The notes: generated by a model not told the origin, from the sequence alone. A stretch of DNA of 64,000 nt from Mycolicibacterium lutetiense (GCF_017876775.1 NZ_JAGIOP010000001.1:1488001-1552000), one strand, 5' to 3'; positions 1 through 10,110 are shown, numbered from the stretch's first letter. Program-made: numbers and translations.

Positions 1-1
1 T

Positions 2-349
2 GCGCTCGTGCTTGCCGTCATCGGCTTGGCTGCGCTGGTGACCGCCGTGGTCACCAGCAATGAGTTGATCGCCTGGGTCTGTATCGGTGCCAGCGTGATC
101 GGCGTGCTGCTGCTGATTGTCGACGCATTGCGGGAACGCTCGCGCGGAGGGAACGCCGGCAGCGACGACGACGCCGACGACGAGGCCAATGCCACCGAGA
201 CCACGGAGACCTTCGACGCGGTCGAGGCGCCGGTGGATTACCCCGACGACCTGGTTGCCGAACCGGAATCTGATGTCGCCGTGGAGTCCGACGCCGCAGA
301 CGTCGACGTCGAGGCCGACGACTCCGCCGAGAAGTACAACAAGAGCTAA
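2..349 (+). CDS. Membrane protein with acidic tail, 5' end outside window
   Basis: Two hydrophobic stretches at the N-terminus (LAVIGLAALVTAVV and a segment rich in I, V and L) are followed by a basic patch (RERSRGG) and a long Asp/Glu-rich tail ending EKYNKS. This predicts a small inner-membrane protein with an acidic cytoplasmic tail. The frame is open to the first base of the window, so the true start probably lies upstream; a GTG at 8 is the first start codon visible. Position and topology match the Rv2144c family, which sits near wag31. Its stop overlaps the stop of the convergent phosphoribosyltransferase gene. The biochemical function is unknown. Confidence 0.7.
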   Translation, partial: ALVLAVIGLAALVTAVVTSNELIAWVCIGASVIGVLLLIVDALRERSRGGNAGSDDDADDEANATETTETFDAVEAPVDYPDDLVAEPESDVAVESDAADVDVEADDSAEKYNKS

Positions 350-1026
350 CCCGCGCCGGGTTCGGTGGTGGGCTCGGCCAGCAGGCGACGAACCTCGTCG
401 TCGCTGACCTGGTGGAAGTCTGCGAACGCCTGGCCGACCGCCTCGAACTGGGGTGGTGTGCTGGTGCAGACCACGTCGTCGGCCTCCTCCAGGAGCTGAC
501 TGCTCACCGTCGGTGGTCCGACCGGTACCGCCACCACCACCCGTCGGGCCGCCCGCACAGCCCGGACCGCGGCCAGCATCGTGGCCCCGGTGGCGATGCC
601 GTCGTCGACCAGGATCACCGTTCGATCGGTGACGTCCGGTGCCGGGCGTCCGCCGCGATAGGCCTGTTCCCGTCGCTCCACCTCGGCGGTCTCGTGCCGG
701 ATCGTCTCGACGAGGGTGTCATCGTCGATACCGAGGCGGTTCACCAGTCCGTCGTTGATCACCAACCCACCGCCCGAGGCCACCGCGCCCATCGCGAGTT
801 CCTGCCACTGCGGCACACCCAGCTTGCGGACCACGAAGACATCCAACGGTGCATGCAGGTGCGTGGCGACCTCCCAGGCGATCGGCACTCCGCCCCGGGC
901 CAGGCCCAGAACGAGCACCTCGGGTCGATCTCGGTAGGACACCAACTGCTCGGCCAGGACCCGGCCCGCCTCGTGGCGGTCCTGGTAGGTGCGTTCGCTG
1001 CTCGCTCGCAGACTCCAGGCGTTCAT
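346..1026 (-). CDS. Phosphoribosyltransferase-family protein
   Basis: The protein has the type I phosphoribosyltransferase fold signature. Its PRPP-binding loop VILVDDGIATGATMLAAV is seen about two thirds into the protein, preceded by a strand reading VLVLGLARGGVPIAWEVA. The family binds 5-phosphoribosyl-1-diphosphate, but the base substrate cannot be read from sequence, and stand-alone members of this mycobacterial group (Rv2143-like) are uncharacterised. I chose the ATG giving MNAWSLRASS; in-frame upstream starts exist (to a TTG at 1053). It converges on the membrane protein gene with overlapping stops. Confidence 0.75.
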   Translation of the reverse strand: MNAWSLRASSERTYQDRHEAGRVLAEQLVSYRDRPEVLVLGLARGGVPIAWEVATHLHAPLDVFVVRKLGVPQWQELAMGAVASGGGLVINDGLVNRLGIDDDTLVETIRHETAEVERREQAYRGGRPAPDVTDRTVILVDDGIATGATMLAAVRAVRAARRVVVAVPVGPPTVSSQLLEEADDVVCTSTPPQFEAVGQAFADFHQVSDDEVRRLLAEPTTEPGAG

Positions 1027-1073
1027 CAGCATTGTGGCCGGCACTGAAGGCAATTGCGCCGACTGATGTCAGC

Positions 1074-1796
1074 CTACGTCGATGGTTGCGCCCGGACCAC
1101 CCGACTGAGGAACCCCCGGACCAGCGTGCGTAGCCGGGCTGCCGCGTCATCGATGAATTCTCTTGTGTGCAAGCGCAATTCGTCGGGGCTGCGGCCGATT
1201 TCGGCCAGTGCGCCGTCACGGTCGTGGGCCAGCCAGACCTCCAGCAACGCGGAGTCGAGTTCGGGATGAAACTGCAGCGCCAGTGCCGTGCCCAGTACGA
1301 AGGCCTGAGAGGCGGCGGGCGTCCGGGCGATCTCGATGGCGTCCGGCGGGAGTGTCCAGCGGTCGAAATGCCATTGGAACCATCGGCCACCGGGAACCAA
1401 CCGTTCGTCGTCGGTGGCGACGTCGTACCAGCCCACCTCGGGTAACGGCGACCTGGTGACCGAACCGCCGAAGGCCTGGGCGATGAGCTGACCTCCGAAG
1501 CACACGCCGAGCACGCCGACCCTGGCTTTGACCGCCCGGCGCACCATGGCCATCTCGGCTCCGACCCAACTGTTGCGCAGAGCCTCGTCGTGGACAGCCC
1601 AGCGGGCGCCCAGCGGAACGATGACGTCATAGTCGGTCGGGTCGGGGAACGTCACCGCGCGGGCGGGGTCGTCGTCCTGCCCGGGCGCAACGACGTCGAA
1701 GGTGTCGACGTCGAATCGGCATTCGGTAAAGACATCGGCCAGCATGGCCTCGGTGGCCGTGCAGTCGTTGCGCAGGAACAGGACCTTCGCTGTCAC
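1074..1796 (-). CDS. Class I glutamine amidotransferase-like protein
   Basis: A single GATase1 domain of 240 residues carries the nucleophile elbow GVCFGGQ (catalytic Cys) and the later FHPE motif that supplies the His-Glu of the triad. No synthetase domain is attached. The family transfers the amide nitrogen of glutamine or, in stand-alone members, hydrolyses gamma-glutamyl compounds; the acceptor here is unknown. The start is a GTG giving VTAKVLFLRN. It lies between the phosphoribosyltransferase and the P450 genes on the same strand, with gaps of about 50 bases on each side, so it may be co-transcribed with the P450. Confidence 0.8.
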   Translation of the reverse strand: MTAKVLFLRNDCTATEAMLADVFTECRFDVDTFDVVAPGQDDDPARAVTFPDPTDYDVIVPLGARWAVHDEALRNSWVGAEMAMVRRAVKARVGVLGVCFGGQLIAQAFGGSVTRSPLPEVGWYDVATDDERLVPGGRWFQWHFDRWTLPPDAIEIARTPAASQAFVLGTALALQFHPELDSALLEVWLAHDRDGALAEIGRSPDELRLHTREFIDDAAARLRTLVRGFLSRVVRAQPST

Positions 1797-1845
1797 ACCG
1801 CCATTATGCGATGCCCTCCGAGTTTCCGGTCCAATTATCAGACCT

Positions 1846-3054
1846 TCAGGCTGCCTCGAAGATCAGCGGCAGTGACGCGGGACCGGTGATGCCGGTCATC
1901 GGCTTCCACGGGGCACGCCCCTCGCACCGGGGGTTGTGTAACTTCCGGCTGAGTACGCGCAATGCCTCGGCGAGCTCGACCCTGGCCAGGTGTGCACCCA
2001 GGCAGTAGTGCAATCCACCACCGAACGTCATCATGGCCGGGGGACCGATGCGGTTGACATCGAATCGCTCGGGCTCGTCGTACACCTCTGGATCCCGGTT
2101 GGCCGCAGCGAAGTTCACCACCACCTGGGTTCCGGCCGGGATGGTGAGGCCGCCCAGTTCGACGTCCTCGCGGGCGATCCGCACACTGCTCAGTGCGATT
2201 GGCGTGTGGCGCAACAATTCGTCAACGAAAAGTGGTGCCATATCCGGATTCTCGGCCAGTATCAGCCACTGGTCCGGGTAGTCGCACAGCACCTGGACGG
2301 CCGCCGCGAGTTGATTGCGGGTGGTGTCGGTGCCGGCCAGAATGACACCGCCGGCCAGCATCAGCAGCTCGGAATGGGTGAGGCGGTCACCGTCGACCTC
2401 CGCCCGGATCAGATCCGAGAGGAGATCGTCGGTGAGGCTGGAATTCCGTTGCACCACCATGCCATCGACGTAATCGTCGAGTTGCAGCCACGCCGCCTCG
2501 ACCGTGTCGGCGTGGTCGCCGAGGTTCCAGCTGAACATCTTGAAGATGTCATCGGCCCACTGGGAGAACAGATGCCAGTCCCGGCTCGGGGCACCGAGAA
2601 GCGCGCAGATCACCGGGATCGGATACTGCACCGCGATGTCGGCGACCATGTCGCAGTGTCCCTCGGACAGGTGAGGGTCCGTGAGTCGGGTGACGATGTC
2701 GACGCAGGTTTCCCGTAGTCGGTCGGCGCTGCGGGGCGAGAACGCCTTGGCGACGAGACGGCGCAACCGGGTGTGCGATTCGGCATCGACACCCAGCAGG
2801 CTGCTGTTCGCCCGGTCCCACAGCGGCCCGGACGTGATGCCCTGCGCGGCCAGGAACACGCCTCTGGGGACCTCGAAGCGCGCATCGCGCAGAGCGGCGC
2901 GGACCAGGTCGTAGCTCAACAACTCCGGACCGTGGGCGCCCATCGCGACCGGGGCGTGGGCGCGGGCCGCCGAGATCAGCCGGTGTACCGCCTCCGGGTC
3001 GGTCTCGTGCTCGTAGTCGAGCGGGGGAAGGCCGGCATCGGTTATCAGGGTCAT
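1846..3054 (-). CDS. Cytochrome P450
   Basis: This is a complete bacterial P450 of about 402 residues. The I-helix oxygen-activation motif AGTDTTRNQ, the K-helix region (FVDELLRHTP) and the heme loop FGGGLHYCLGAHLAR with the Cys thiolate ligand are all present. It should be a soluble heme monooxygenase needing a ferredoxin and a reductase; no redox partner gene is adjacent. The substrate is unknown. I chose the ATG at 3054 because GGAGG lies six bases upstream; a TTG nine codons earlier is also in frame. It is divergent from the nitrate reductase gene. Confidence 0.92.
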   Translation of the reverse strand: MTLITDAGLPPLDYEHETDPEAVHRLISAARAHAPVAMGAHGPELLSYDLVRAALRDARFEVPRGVFLAAQGITSGPLWDRANSSLLGVDAESHTRLRRLVAKAFSPRSADRLRETCVDIVTRLTDPHLSEGHCDMVADIAVQYPIPVICALLGAPSRDWHLFSQWADDIFKMFSWNLGDHADTVEAAWLQLDDYVDGMVVQRNSSLTDDLLSDLIRAEVDGDRLTHSELLMLAGGVILAGTDTTRNQLAAAVQVLCDYPDQWLILAENPDMAPLFVDELLRHTPIALSSVRIAREDVELGGLTIPAGTQVVVNFAAANRDPEVYDEPERFDVNRIGPPAMMTFGGGLHYCLGAHLARVELAEALRVLSRKLHNPRCEGRAPWKPMTGITGPASLPLIFEAA

Positions 3055-3187
3055 GACAGCCTCCGCGTGATCGGACGACAACCTACTGATAGTGATGCTG
3101 GTCCGATTGGCCCCGCGGGTCGTGAGTAGCGGGCTACGTCACCGGCCGACACCTCGCCAGCGGTGCGTACCACCCAGCCCGGGGCCA

Positions 3188-3203
3188 TTAACATGCCCTG
3201 AAC
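3188..3203 (+). promoter_or_regulatory. GlnR-like box upstream of nasN
   Basis: The sequence TTAACATGCCCTGAAC fits the actinobacterial GlnR pattern of two AAC half sites (AC-n9-AC). It lies about 110 bases before the nitrate reductase start, in the gap shared with the divergent P450 gene. A second weaker match (ATAAC-n6-GGAAA) lies at 3262-3277. GlnR control of nitrate assimilation is well known in actinobacteria; that this site is used here is inference from a short pattern. Confidence 0.4.
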
Positions 3204-3310
3204 AGTGGTGATCGGTCTCACCGCGGGCGCATCCGCGCGGTGAGGATCAGTTTTCGTGGCGATAACGTTGCCGGAAAGATCCGACAACACCGCCACCGCA
3301 CGATGTGGGC

Positions 3311-6300
3311 ATGGCGGATGGCGCGGTCCCGGGTTCGGTCCCGGACACGACGAAGCGCACGGCATGTTCGTACTGCGGCGTCGGCTGCGGTATCGAGGTC
3401 ACCACCAGGGTCGATGACGACCGCACCGTGATCGCCCGGGTGAGCGGCGACAAGCTTCACCCCGCGAATTTCGGCCGGTTGTGCACCAAGGGGGCGATGC
3501 ATGCCGAGATGATGTCCGCCACCGATGACCGCCTGGAGTCCGCGTTCCTGCGGTTCACCCGCGACGACGAACTGCTGCCGACACCGGTCGACGACGCGGT
3601 GGCCGAGGCCGGACGCCGGCTGCGGGCGATCGTCGACGAGCACGGCCCCGATGCCGTCGCACTCTACGTCTCCGGACAGATGACGCTGGAGGCGCAGTAT
3701 CTTGCCACCAAGCTGGCCAAGGGCTTCCTGCGTACCGTGCACATCGAATCGAACTCTCGACTGTGTATGGCCAGTGCGGGAACGGGATTCAAACAGTCTC
3801 TCGGCGCTGACGGGCCTCCGGGCTCCTACACCGACTTCGACCGGGCCGACCTGTTCTTCGTCACCGGCGCCAACATGGCCGACTGCCATCCGATTCTCTT
3901 CCTGCGCATGGCCGATCGACTCAAGGCTGGCGCCAAACTGATCGTGGTGGACCCGCGTCGCACCGCGACCGCCGAACGCGCCGATCTGTTCCTTCAGATC
4001 AGACCGGGAACCGATCTGGCGCTCCTCAACGGCCTACTGCATCTGCTCGTGCACACCGGCGACATCGACCGGCAGTTCATCGCCGAGCACACCACGGGTT
4101 GGGAAGCGATGCTGGACCTTCTGGCTGACTACCCCCCGGCCCGGGTCGCCGAGATCACCGGCCTACCCGAGGCCGATATCCGCACCGCCGCAGCGATGAT
4201 CGCCGAGGCCGGCGAGTGGATGAGCTGCTGGACCATGGGCCTCAACCAGAGCACCCACGGGACGTGGAACACCAACGCCATCTGCAACCTGCACCTGGCC
4301 ACCGGGGCCATCTGCCGTCCAGGTAGCGGCCCGATGTCGCTGACCGGTCAGCCCAACGCGATGGGCGGGCGCGAGATGGGCTATATGGGACCGGGTTTGC
4401 CCGGTCAGCGGTCGGTACTCGCAGCAGAAGACCGGACGTTCGTCGAGACCCGGTGGGGCCTCGAGCCGGGCGCGATCCGCTCGGAGGTAGGCCCGGGAAC
4501 CATCGGAATGTTCGAGCAGATGGAGCAGGGCCTGATCAAGGCCTGCTGGATCATCTGCACGAATCCCGTTGCCAGCGTGGCCAACCGGAAGACCGTGATC
4601 AACGGTTTGGAGGCCGCCGAGCTGGTCGTCGTCCAGGATGTCTACCGCTCCACGGCCACCAACCACTACGCCGACATCTTGCTGCCCGCCGCCTTGTGGG
4701 CGGAATCAGAAGGTGTGATGGTCAATTCGGAACGCAACCTGACGTTGCTGGCTCCCTCGGTCGCCCCGCTGGGCCAGTCGCGGCCGGACTGGCAGTTGAT
4801 CTGCCAGGTGGCCGCGCATCTGGGCTTCGCCGAGCACTTCGATTACCGGTCCGCCGAAGAGGTCTTCGCCGAGATCCGTGAGTTCGCCAACGCGAAGACC
4901 GGATACGACCTGCGCGGTGCCGACTATGAGAGGTTGCGCCGAACCCCGTTGCAATGGCCGGTCCCGCCGGTCGATGCCCCCGGCGGCGACGACGACCGGC
5001 ACCCCATCCGCTACCTCAACGACGGCATCAGCCAGGACCTGTTCGTCGACTCCGACGGGAACCGGCCGAGACTGGCCTTCGCCACGCCCTCGCGGCGTGC
5101 GGTGTTCCTGGCCCGGCCACACATGGACGCCTCGGAGTTGCCCGATGACGACTATCCGTTCGTGCTGAACACCGGTCGGCTGCAACATCAATGGCACACG
5201 ATGACCAAAACCGGGAAGGTGGACAAGCTCAACAGACTCAACCCGGCGCCGTTCGTCGAGATCCACCCGCTCGATGCCCTGGAACTCGACATCGTCGACG
5301 GTCAACCGGTCGAGTTGACCTCGCGGCGCGGGCGCGCTGTGTTGCCCGCCGTACTGAGCGACCGCGTCCGCGCCGGCAACTGCTTCGCACCATTTCACTG
5401 GAACGACGAACACGGGGAGTACCTCGCCGTCAACGCGGTGACCAACGATGCCGTCGACCCGGATTCGCTACAGCCTGAATTCAAGGTGTGTGCGGTCAGC
5501 CTGCGGCCGGTCCGGTCGGTCGACGGCGCTTCGGCGCTGCATCCGTTGGCCGCCGAGGTGGGATTGAATTCCACCCACAAGCCCGCCCTGAGTCAGGACG
5601 AAAAGATCTATTTGGCCGGGTTTTTCACCGGTCTTCCGGATGATCCCGTCGGCGTTCCGGTCCTTCCGGAAACGGCGCCGCTACGCGCCACCGTACGACT
5701 GTGGGTGGACGGGGTGCTGGCGGGACGCTATTGCCGGGCCGGCGCGCAGGACCGGTTCGAGCGGTCCGCAGGAACCGGTCCGATGGTGTTGTGGGCCTCC
5801 CAGACCGGCGCTGCCGAGGAATTCGCTGCCGGCCTGGCAGCCCGCATCGCCGGTGCGTCGTTGGTCAACATGGACGAACTCGCGCTCGCAGACCTGGCCA
5901 CCGCGCGTGACATCCTGGTGGTCACCAGCACCTTCGGTGACGGTGGGCCACCGGACAACGGGGCCGATTTCTGGAGTCGGCTGCAGTCCCCGGACGCACC
6001 GCAAATGCACGGGATCCGTTACGCGGTGCTGGGCATCGGTGACAAGTCCTACGACAACTTCTGCGGTCACGCCAAGTCCCTGGACCACCGGTTGGCCGAT
6101 CTGGGGGCCACCAAGCTTCTCGACCGCGTCGACTGCGAGGCCTATGACGACAAGCCGTTACGGCGCTGGGCCGACGCGGTCACCACGGCGCTGGCAGGTG
6201 CCACGCACGCCCCGGCCGTCGTCGGGGCGGCCCGCACCGTCATTCCCATCGAGCCTGATGAATTCACCAGGCCCAAGCCGATTCTGGCGGCGCTGGCGCG

Positions 6301-7369
6301 CAACGAGCTGCTGACGACGTCGAGGTCGGCAAAAGAGGTGCGCCAGTTCGGCTTCGACGTCTCCGAGTACGACGTCAGCTACGGCGTCGGTGACTCGTTG
6401 GGGGTCTACGCGAGCAACGACCCGGCCATGGTGGACGCCTGGCTGGCGGCCACCGCCCTCAGCCCGGATTCGGTGATCGAGGTCGACGGCGTCGAGCAGT
6501 CGTTGCGGGACGCTCTCATCTCGTCGTACGACATCTGCCGGGTGACCCCGGATCTGTTGCGGTTCGTCGCGGACACCTGTGGCGACCGTTCGGCGACCAA
6601 GATCCTGCGCAGTTCCGGTGAGCGACGCAGCAATTGGCTGCACAACCGTAACGGCCTCGATATCGTCTCCGAGTTCGCGGTGCGCGCTGAACCCGAGGAA
6701 TGGCAGGAGGTACTGGTTCGGCTGACGCCGCGTAGCTACTCGATCTCCTCCAGCCCGCTGGTCAGTCCGCACGAGATCCAACTGACAGTGTCGGTCCTGC
6801 GGTACCGCGGGCCCGGCGGCTCGGCCCGCGGCGGGGTGTGTTCGACCTTTCTCGCCGACCGCGCCGCCGCCGCACCGGTGTTCCTGCAGCGTTCCCCGCA
6901 TTTCCGCCCACCCGAGGATGCGGGAACCCGGATGATCATGGTCGGCCCGGGTACCGGAGTCGCCCCCTTCCGTGGCTTCCTGCAGGAGCGGCGTGCCTTG
7001 GGGCACGGCGGCCGTAACTGGTTGTTCTTCGGCGATCAGCATCGCAGTGAGAACTTCTACTATCGCGACGATCTGGAGGGCATGGTCCGCGACGGTTTCC
7101 TGAACCGGCTGGATCTGGCGTTCTCCCGCGATCAGGCCGAGCGCGTGTACGTCCAGCATCGGATGCTGGACAACGGGGCGGACCTGTGGCGCTGGCTGGA
7201 CGACGGTGCCCACTTCTACGTGTGCGGTGACGCGGGCCGGATGGCCAAGGATGTCGACGCGGCGCTGACGACCATCCTGCGGACCCATGGCGGGATGTCC
7301 GAGGACACCGCGCACGACTACAAGCGGGAACTGGTCGCCCAGAAGCGTTACGTGCGCGACGTGTACTGA
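3311..7369 (+). CDS. nasN: Assimilatory nitrate reductase, Mo/4Fe-4S-FMN-FAD fusion (NasN type)
   Basis: One chain of about 1,352 residues joins a molybdopterin oxidoreductase to a complete diflavin reductase. Residues 19-58 carry the 4Fe-4S ligands (CSYCGVGC plus a fourth Cys in RLCTKG). The bis-MGD catalytic and dinucleotide-binding domains run to about residue 720. Then come a flavodoxin domain (WASQTGAAEEF, STFGDGGPPDNG), an FAD-binding domain (PRSYSISSSPL) and an NADPH-binding domain (VGPGTGVAPFRGF), ending YVRDVY as in CysJ-type reductases. It should reduce nitrate to nitrite with NADPH without partner subunits. This matches the diflavin monomeric nitrate reductase described as NasN in M. 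smegmatis. An in-frame GTG at 3305 is an alternative start. No nitrite reductase genes are adjacent. Confidence 0.88.
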   Translation: MADGAVPGSVPDTTKRTACSYCGVGCGIEVTTRVDDDRTVIARVSGDKLHPANFGRLCTKGAMHAEMMSATDDRLESAFLRFTRDDELLPTPVDDAVAEAGRRLRAIVDEHGPDAVALYVSGQMTLEAQYLATKLAKGFLRTVHIESNSRLCMASAGTGFKQSLGADGPPGSYTDFDRADLFFVTGANMADCHPILFLRMADRLKAGAKLIVVDPRRTATAERADLFLQIRPGTDLALLNGLLHLLVHTGDIDRQFIAEHTTGWEAMLDLLADYPPARVAEITGLPEADIRTAAAMIAEAGEWMSCWTMGLNQSTHGTWNTNAICNLHLATGAICRPGSGPMSLTGQPNAMGGREMGYMGPGLPGQRSVLAAEDRTFVETRWGLEPGAIRSEVGPGTIGMFEQMEQGLIKACWIICTNPVASVANRKTVINGLEAAELVVVQDVYRSTATNHYADILLPAALWAESEGVMVNSERNLTLLAPSVAPLGQSRPDWQLICQVAAHLGFAEHFDYRSAEEVFAEIREFANAKTGYDLRGADYERLRRTPLQWPVPPVDAPGGDDDRHPIRYLNDGISQDLFVDSDGNRPRLAFATPSRRAVFLARPHMDASELPDDDYPFVLNTGRLQHQWHTMTKTGKVDKLNRLNPAPFVEIHPLDALELDIVDGQPVELTSRRGRAVLPAVLSDRVRAGNCFAPFHWNDEHGEYLAVNAVTNDAVDPDSLQPEFKVCAVSLRPVRSVDGASALHPLAAEVGLNSTHKPALSQDEKIYLAGFFTGLPDDPVGVPVLPETAPLRATVRLWVDGVLAGRYCRAGAQDRFERSAGTGPMVLWASQTGAAEEFAAGLAARIAGASLVNMDELALADLATARDILVVTSTFGDGGPPDNGADFWSRLQSPDAPQMHGIRYAVLGIGDKSYDNFCGHAKSLDHRLADLGATKLLDRVDCEAYDDKPLRRWADAVTTALAGATHAPAVVGAARTVIPIEPDEFTRPKPILAALARNELLTTSRSAKEVRQFGFDVSEYDVSYGVGDSLGVYASNDPAMVDAWLAATALSPDSVIEVDGVEQSLRDALISSYDICRVTPDLLRFVADTCGDRSATKILRSSGERRSNWLHNRNGLDIVSEFAVRAEPEEWQEVLVRLTPRSYSISSSPLVSPHEIQLTVSVLRYRGPGGSARGGVCSTFLADRAAAAPVFLQRSPHFRPPEDAGTRMIMVGPGTGVAPFRGFLQERRALGHGGRNWLFFGDQHRSENFYYRDDLEGMVRDGFLNRLDLAFSRDQAERVYVQHRMLDNGADLWRWLDDGAHFYVCGDAGRMAKDVDAALTTILRTHGGMSEDTAHDYKRELVAQKRYVRDVY

Positions 7370-7388
7370 GATCGGCTACCGGCTCGGC

Positions 7389-10085
7389 TCATTGCGCCAG
7401 GTCGTTCCAGACGATCTTGGCGAGTTCATCGCGGTCGGCCACGTCGAGCTTGATGCAGGCCCGGTAGATGTGGCCCTCCACGGTGCGGACCGAGACGGTC
7501 AGTCGTTCGGCGATGTCGCGGTTCGACAATCCCTGCGCGACGAGACCGGCCACCTCGCGTTCGCGTCCGGTCACCGGTAGGGGGCGGGCGGCCGATCGAA
7601 TCGCCGGGGTGGCGGCGCCACCGCACTTGGACGCCAATTGCAGTGCGTGCGCGGCAGATTCGGTGCTGTTCCGGCGGTGGCCGGCCTTGTCGTGCAGGGG
7701 CACCGCCTGGGCGGCGGAGTCCGCCGCCGACAGCAGCAGGCCGGCTTCCTCGAATGCGCCGGCCACCTTGTCCAGTTCGTTCGCGTCACCGGCGGCCACC
7801 GCGGCGGCGTGCCGTGCGTAGAGGGCGGGCAGCGGACCGTCCGTCCGGTCGACCAGCTCCAGTAGGCGCCGGGTCACACTGCGGTCACCGAAGCGCGCCG
7901 CGCTGTGCAGCGCCTCGGCCTCGACTGCGTACTGGCCGGAGGAATGTGCCGCGTCGGCGGCTGCCCGGGCCAGGTCGATGGCCGAGCGGTGCCCGCCCTT
8001 GGCGGCGGCCACCCAGGCCTTGGCGACCATCCGGAGGGGCTCGTGCAGCGCCATGAATTCGCCCGAGTGCTCCTTGGCGTCCTCCAGTGCCCGTTCGGCC
8101 TCGACAGGGTTTCCCACCCCGGCGTAGGCGCGGGCCAACAGCAGCCGGCCGGGGAGTTGCCAGGGCAGGGAGCTCTCGGCGTTGAGCGCGGCGAGCGCCT
8201 GCTCGATCGCCAGGATGGCATCGTCGAACCGGCCGCTGTGGGTGGCGGCCACGCCGTCCATGATCTTGGCGATGGCCCACCCGGCGAACTGGCCGGCCGA
8301 GGAGAATTCGGTGTACTCGGTGGCGCGCTGCCGGGCCAGTTCGAGTTGACCGGTGTAGGCGAGGGCCAGCACCTCGCCGTAGAAGACCATGATCCGGACC
8401 ATTCCGTCGGTGGTCTTGCGTTGAGCGCTGCACCGCGACGCGATCGGCAGGAATTCATTGCCCCGGCCCACCAACGGCATGGACAGGCCGGCGGCGAATG
8501 CCGCGAAATCGACCGCCTGCCGCGGGGCCTCGGGGTCCGCCAGGACCCGTTCGGCGATCTCGAGTCCTTCGGGAATCTTGTTCTGGTGCACGGCCATACC
8601 CGCACCGGTCGCGTCGACGATCAGTCGTAGGGTCGGATGGGTGACCCGCTCGCGCAGGAGGACGAGCACCTGATCGGCCCGTGCCACGTCGCCCATGGAC
8701 CAGAACAGGTTGGACAGCCGCGGAATGCCCCACTGCACGAGCTCCAACTCGGTGAGGTCTGCGGGCGAGAACTGCTCGAGGATGCCGTCGGCCTGTGCCG
8801 GATGGCCCTGCCACAGCAAGGCACGGGAGAGCAGTGCAGCCGCGCCGAGTCCACCGCCGTGATCGAAGGCGGCACGGGCCAGTTTCTCGCCCAGCGGAAG
8901 GTTGGACAGGAACACCGCATCCTTGGCCGCGGTGATCAGCAGCTCGATGTCGGTGCCCTGGTCGCTCTCGATGGCCAACTCGGCCAACTTGATTCGGCTG
9001 GCGGGGGAGTCCAGGTTGCGCTCGTGCAGGATCTTGGCGATGCGGCCCCGCAGTTTCCGGGCAGATGCGGTGCCGACCCGGCGGCGCACTGCCTCGCCGA
9101 ACAGTGGGTGGCTGAAGCGGACGTTGACCTGGTTGTCGTCGGCCACGATCCGGATCAGGCCGCGCATCTCGGCGGTGTCCACGGCCTCCTCGCCGGCCAG
9201 TTCTGCCAGCGCGTCGATATCGAGTGGTTCGCACAGCGACAGCAGCTTCAGCGCGTGCAGGACATCTTCGCCGGCATGCGCCAGTCGTTCGTCGAGCAGT
9301 TCGACGAGCCCGGAGGGAATGACGGTGGGGCCGCGGAACTGCCATACCCCGTTGACCTCGGTCAGCGATCCGGCGTCGACCGCGCCCTCGACCATGTTGC
9401 GCAGGAACAGTGGGTTGCCGCCCGAGGTTTCCCACATCACGTCGGCGCTGAGCCCCTCCAGCGTCCCGCCCAGGACGATCTCGATGAGTGCGATGCTCTG
9501 CTGTTTGGTGAACGGGCTGAGTTCGAAGCGTTGTAGGTAGCCGTCCTTCCAGAGCGAGGTGACGGCATCGGGCACCGGCTCACCACTGCGGACGGTGGCC
9601 ACCACGTGGCCCGAGCGCTCGACGGCGATCTGGTGCAACAGCGTCGCCGACAGTTGGTCCAGTAGATGTGCATCGTCGATCCCGACGATGGTGTCGCCGT
9701 CGGCCACAAGCGATTCGCGTGCCGATCCGATGAGGGCGATGGGGTCGCGTGATCCCGACGGCGACACCCAGTGTGCGAATGCGCCGAGCGGGATGCTGCG
9801 CGACGACTCGGTGCACGCGGCCCAGTGCACCTTCTGGTTCAACGATGCGGTGACGGTGCGCGCCAAAGTGGTCTTGCCGACTCCCGCGGCACCGACGAGT
9901 ACGACTCCGCAGCTGTCCGTCCCGCTGAGGGCGGCCCGAATGGCCTCGTGCTCGGCGGGCCGGTCCAAAAGTTGCCACTGACCAGGCATGGGCCCTGAGT
10001 CTAGGGGCACCAGGCCCGGAACGCTGCCGAAAAGGGGGTCGACGGGGAGTCGTGTGTCGGCCGCGGTGGCGAATGTTCTTCCCAT
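7389..10085 (-). CDS. Large AAA-type LuxR-family transcription regulator
   Basis: The protein has about 898 residues. The N-terminal P-loop is GAAGVGKT (about residues 65-72) with a Walker-B-like VGIDDAH, followed by a long helical repeat region rich in Ala and Leu (TPR/MalT-like). The C-terminal LuxR helix-turn-helix reads GREREVAGLVAQGLSNRDIAERL with VRTVEGH. This is the LAL/MalT-like class, which binds an inducer and ATP and then activates transcription. I chose the ATG at 10085, 25 bases after the catalase-like stop; the frame opens earlier (10145) but would overlap that gene. As last gene of the peroxidase/catalase-like operon it is a candidate regulator of it. Confidence 0.85.
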   Translation of the reverse strand: MGRTFATAADTRLPVDPLFGSVPGLVPLDSGPMPGQWQLLDRPAEHEAIRAALSGTDSCGVVLVGAAGVGKTTLARTVTASLNQKVHWAACTESSRSIPLGAFAHWVSPSGSRDPIALIGSARESLVADGDTIVGIDDAHLLDQLSATLLHQIAVERSGHVVATVRSGEPVPDAVTSLWKDGYLQRFELSPFTKQQSIALIEIVLGGTLEGLSADVMWETSGGNPLFLRNMVEGAVDAGSLTEVNGVWQFRGPTVIPSGLVELLDERLAHAGEDVLHALKLLSLCEPLDIDALAELAGEEAVDTAEMRGLIRIVADDNQVNVRFSHPLFGEAVRRRVGTASARKLRGRIAKILHERNLDSPASRIKLAELAIESDQGTDIELLITAAKDAVFLSNLPLGEKLARAAFDHGGGLGAAALLSRALLWQGHPAQADGILEQFSPADLTELELVQWGIPRLSNLFWSMGDVARADQVLVLLRERVTHPTLRLIVDATGAGMAVHQNKIPEGLEIAERVLADPEAPRQAVDFAAFAAGLSMPLVGRGNEFLPIASRCSAQRKTTDGMVRIMVFYGEVLALAYTGQLELARQRATEYTEFSSAGQFAGWAIAKIMDGVAATHSGRFDDAILAIEQALAALNAESSLPWQLPGRLLLARAYAGVGNPVEAERALEDAKEHSGEFMALHEPLRMVAKAWVAAAKGGHRSAIDLARAAADAAHSSGQYAVEAEALHSAARFGDRSVTRRLLELVDRTDGPLPALYARHAAAVAAGDANELDKVAGAFEEAGLLLSAADSAAQAVPLHDKAGHRRNSTESAAHALQLASKCGGAATPAIRSAARPLPVTGREREVAGLVAQGLSNRDIAERLTVSVRTVEGHIYRACIKLDVADRDELAKIVWNDLAQ

Positions 10086-10110
10086 TGCAAGTATTTCCCG
10101 TTCGCTGGCG

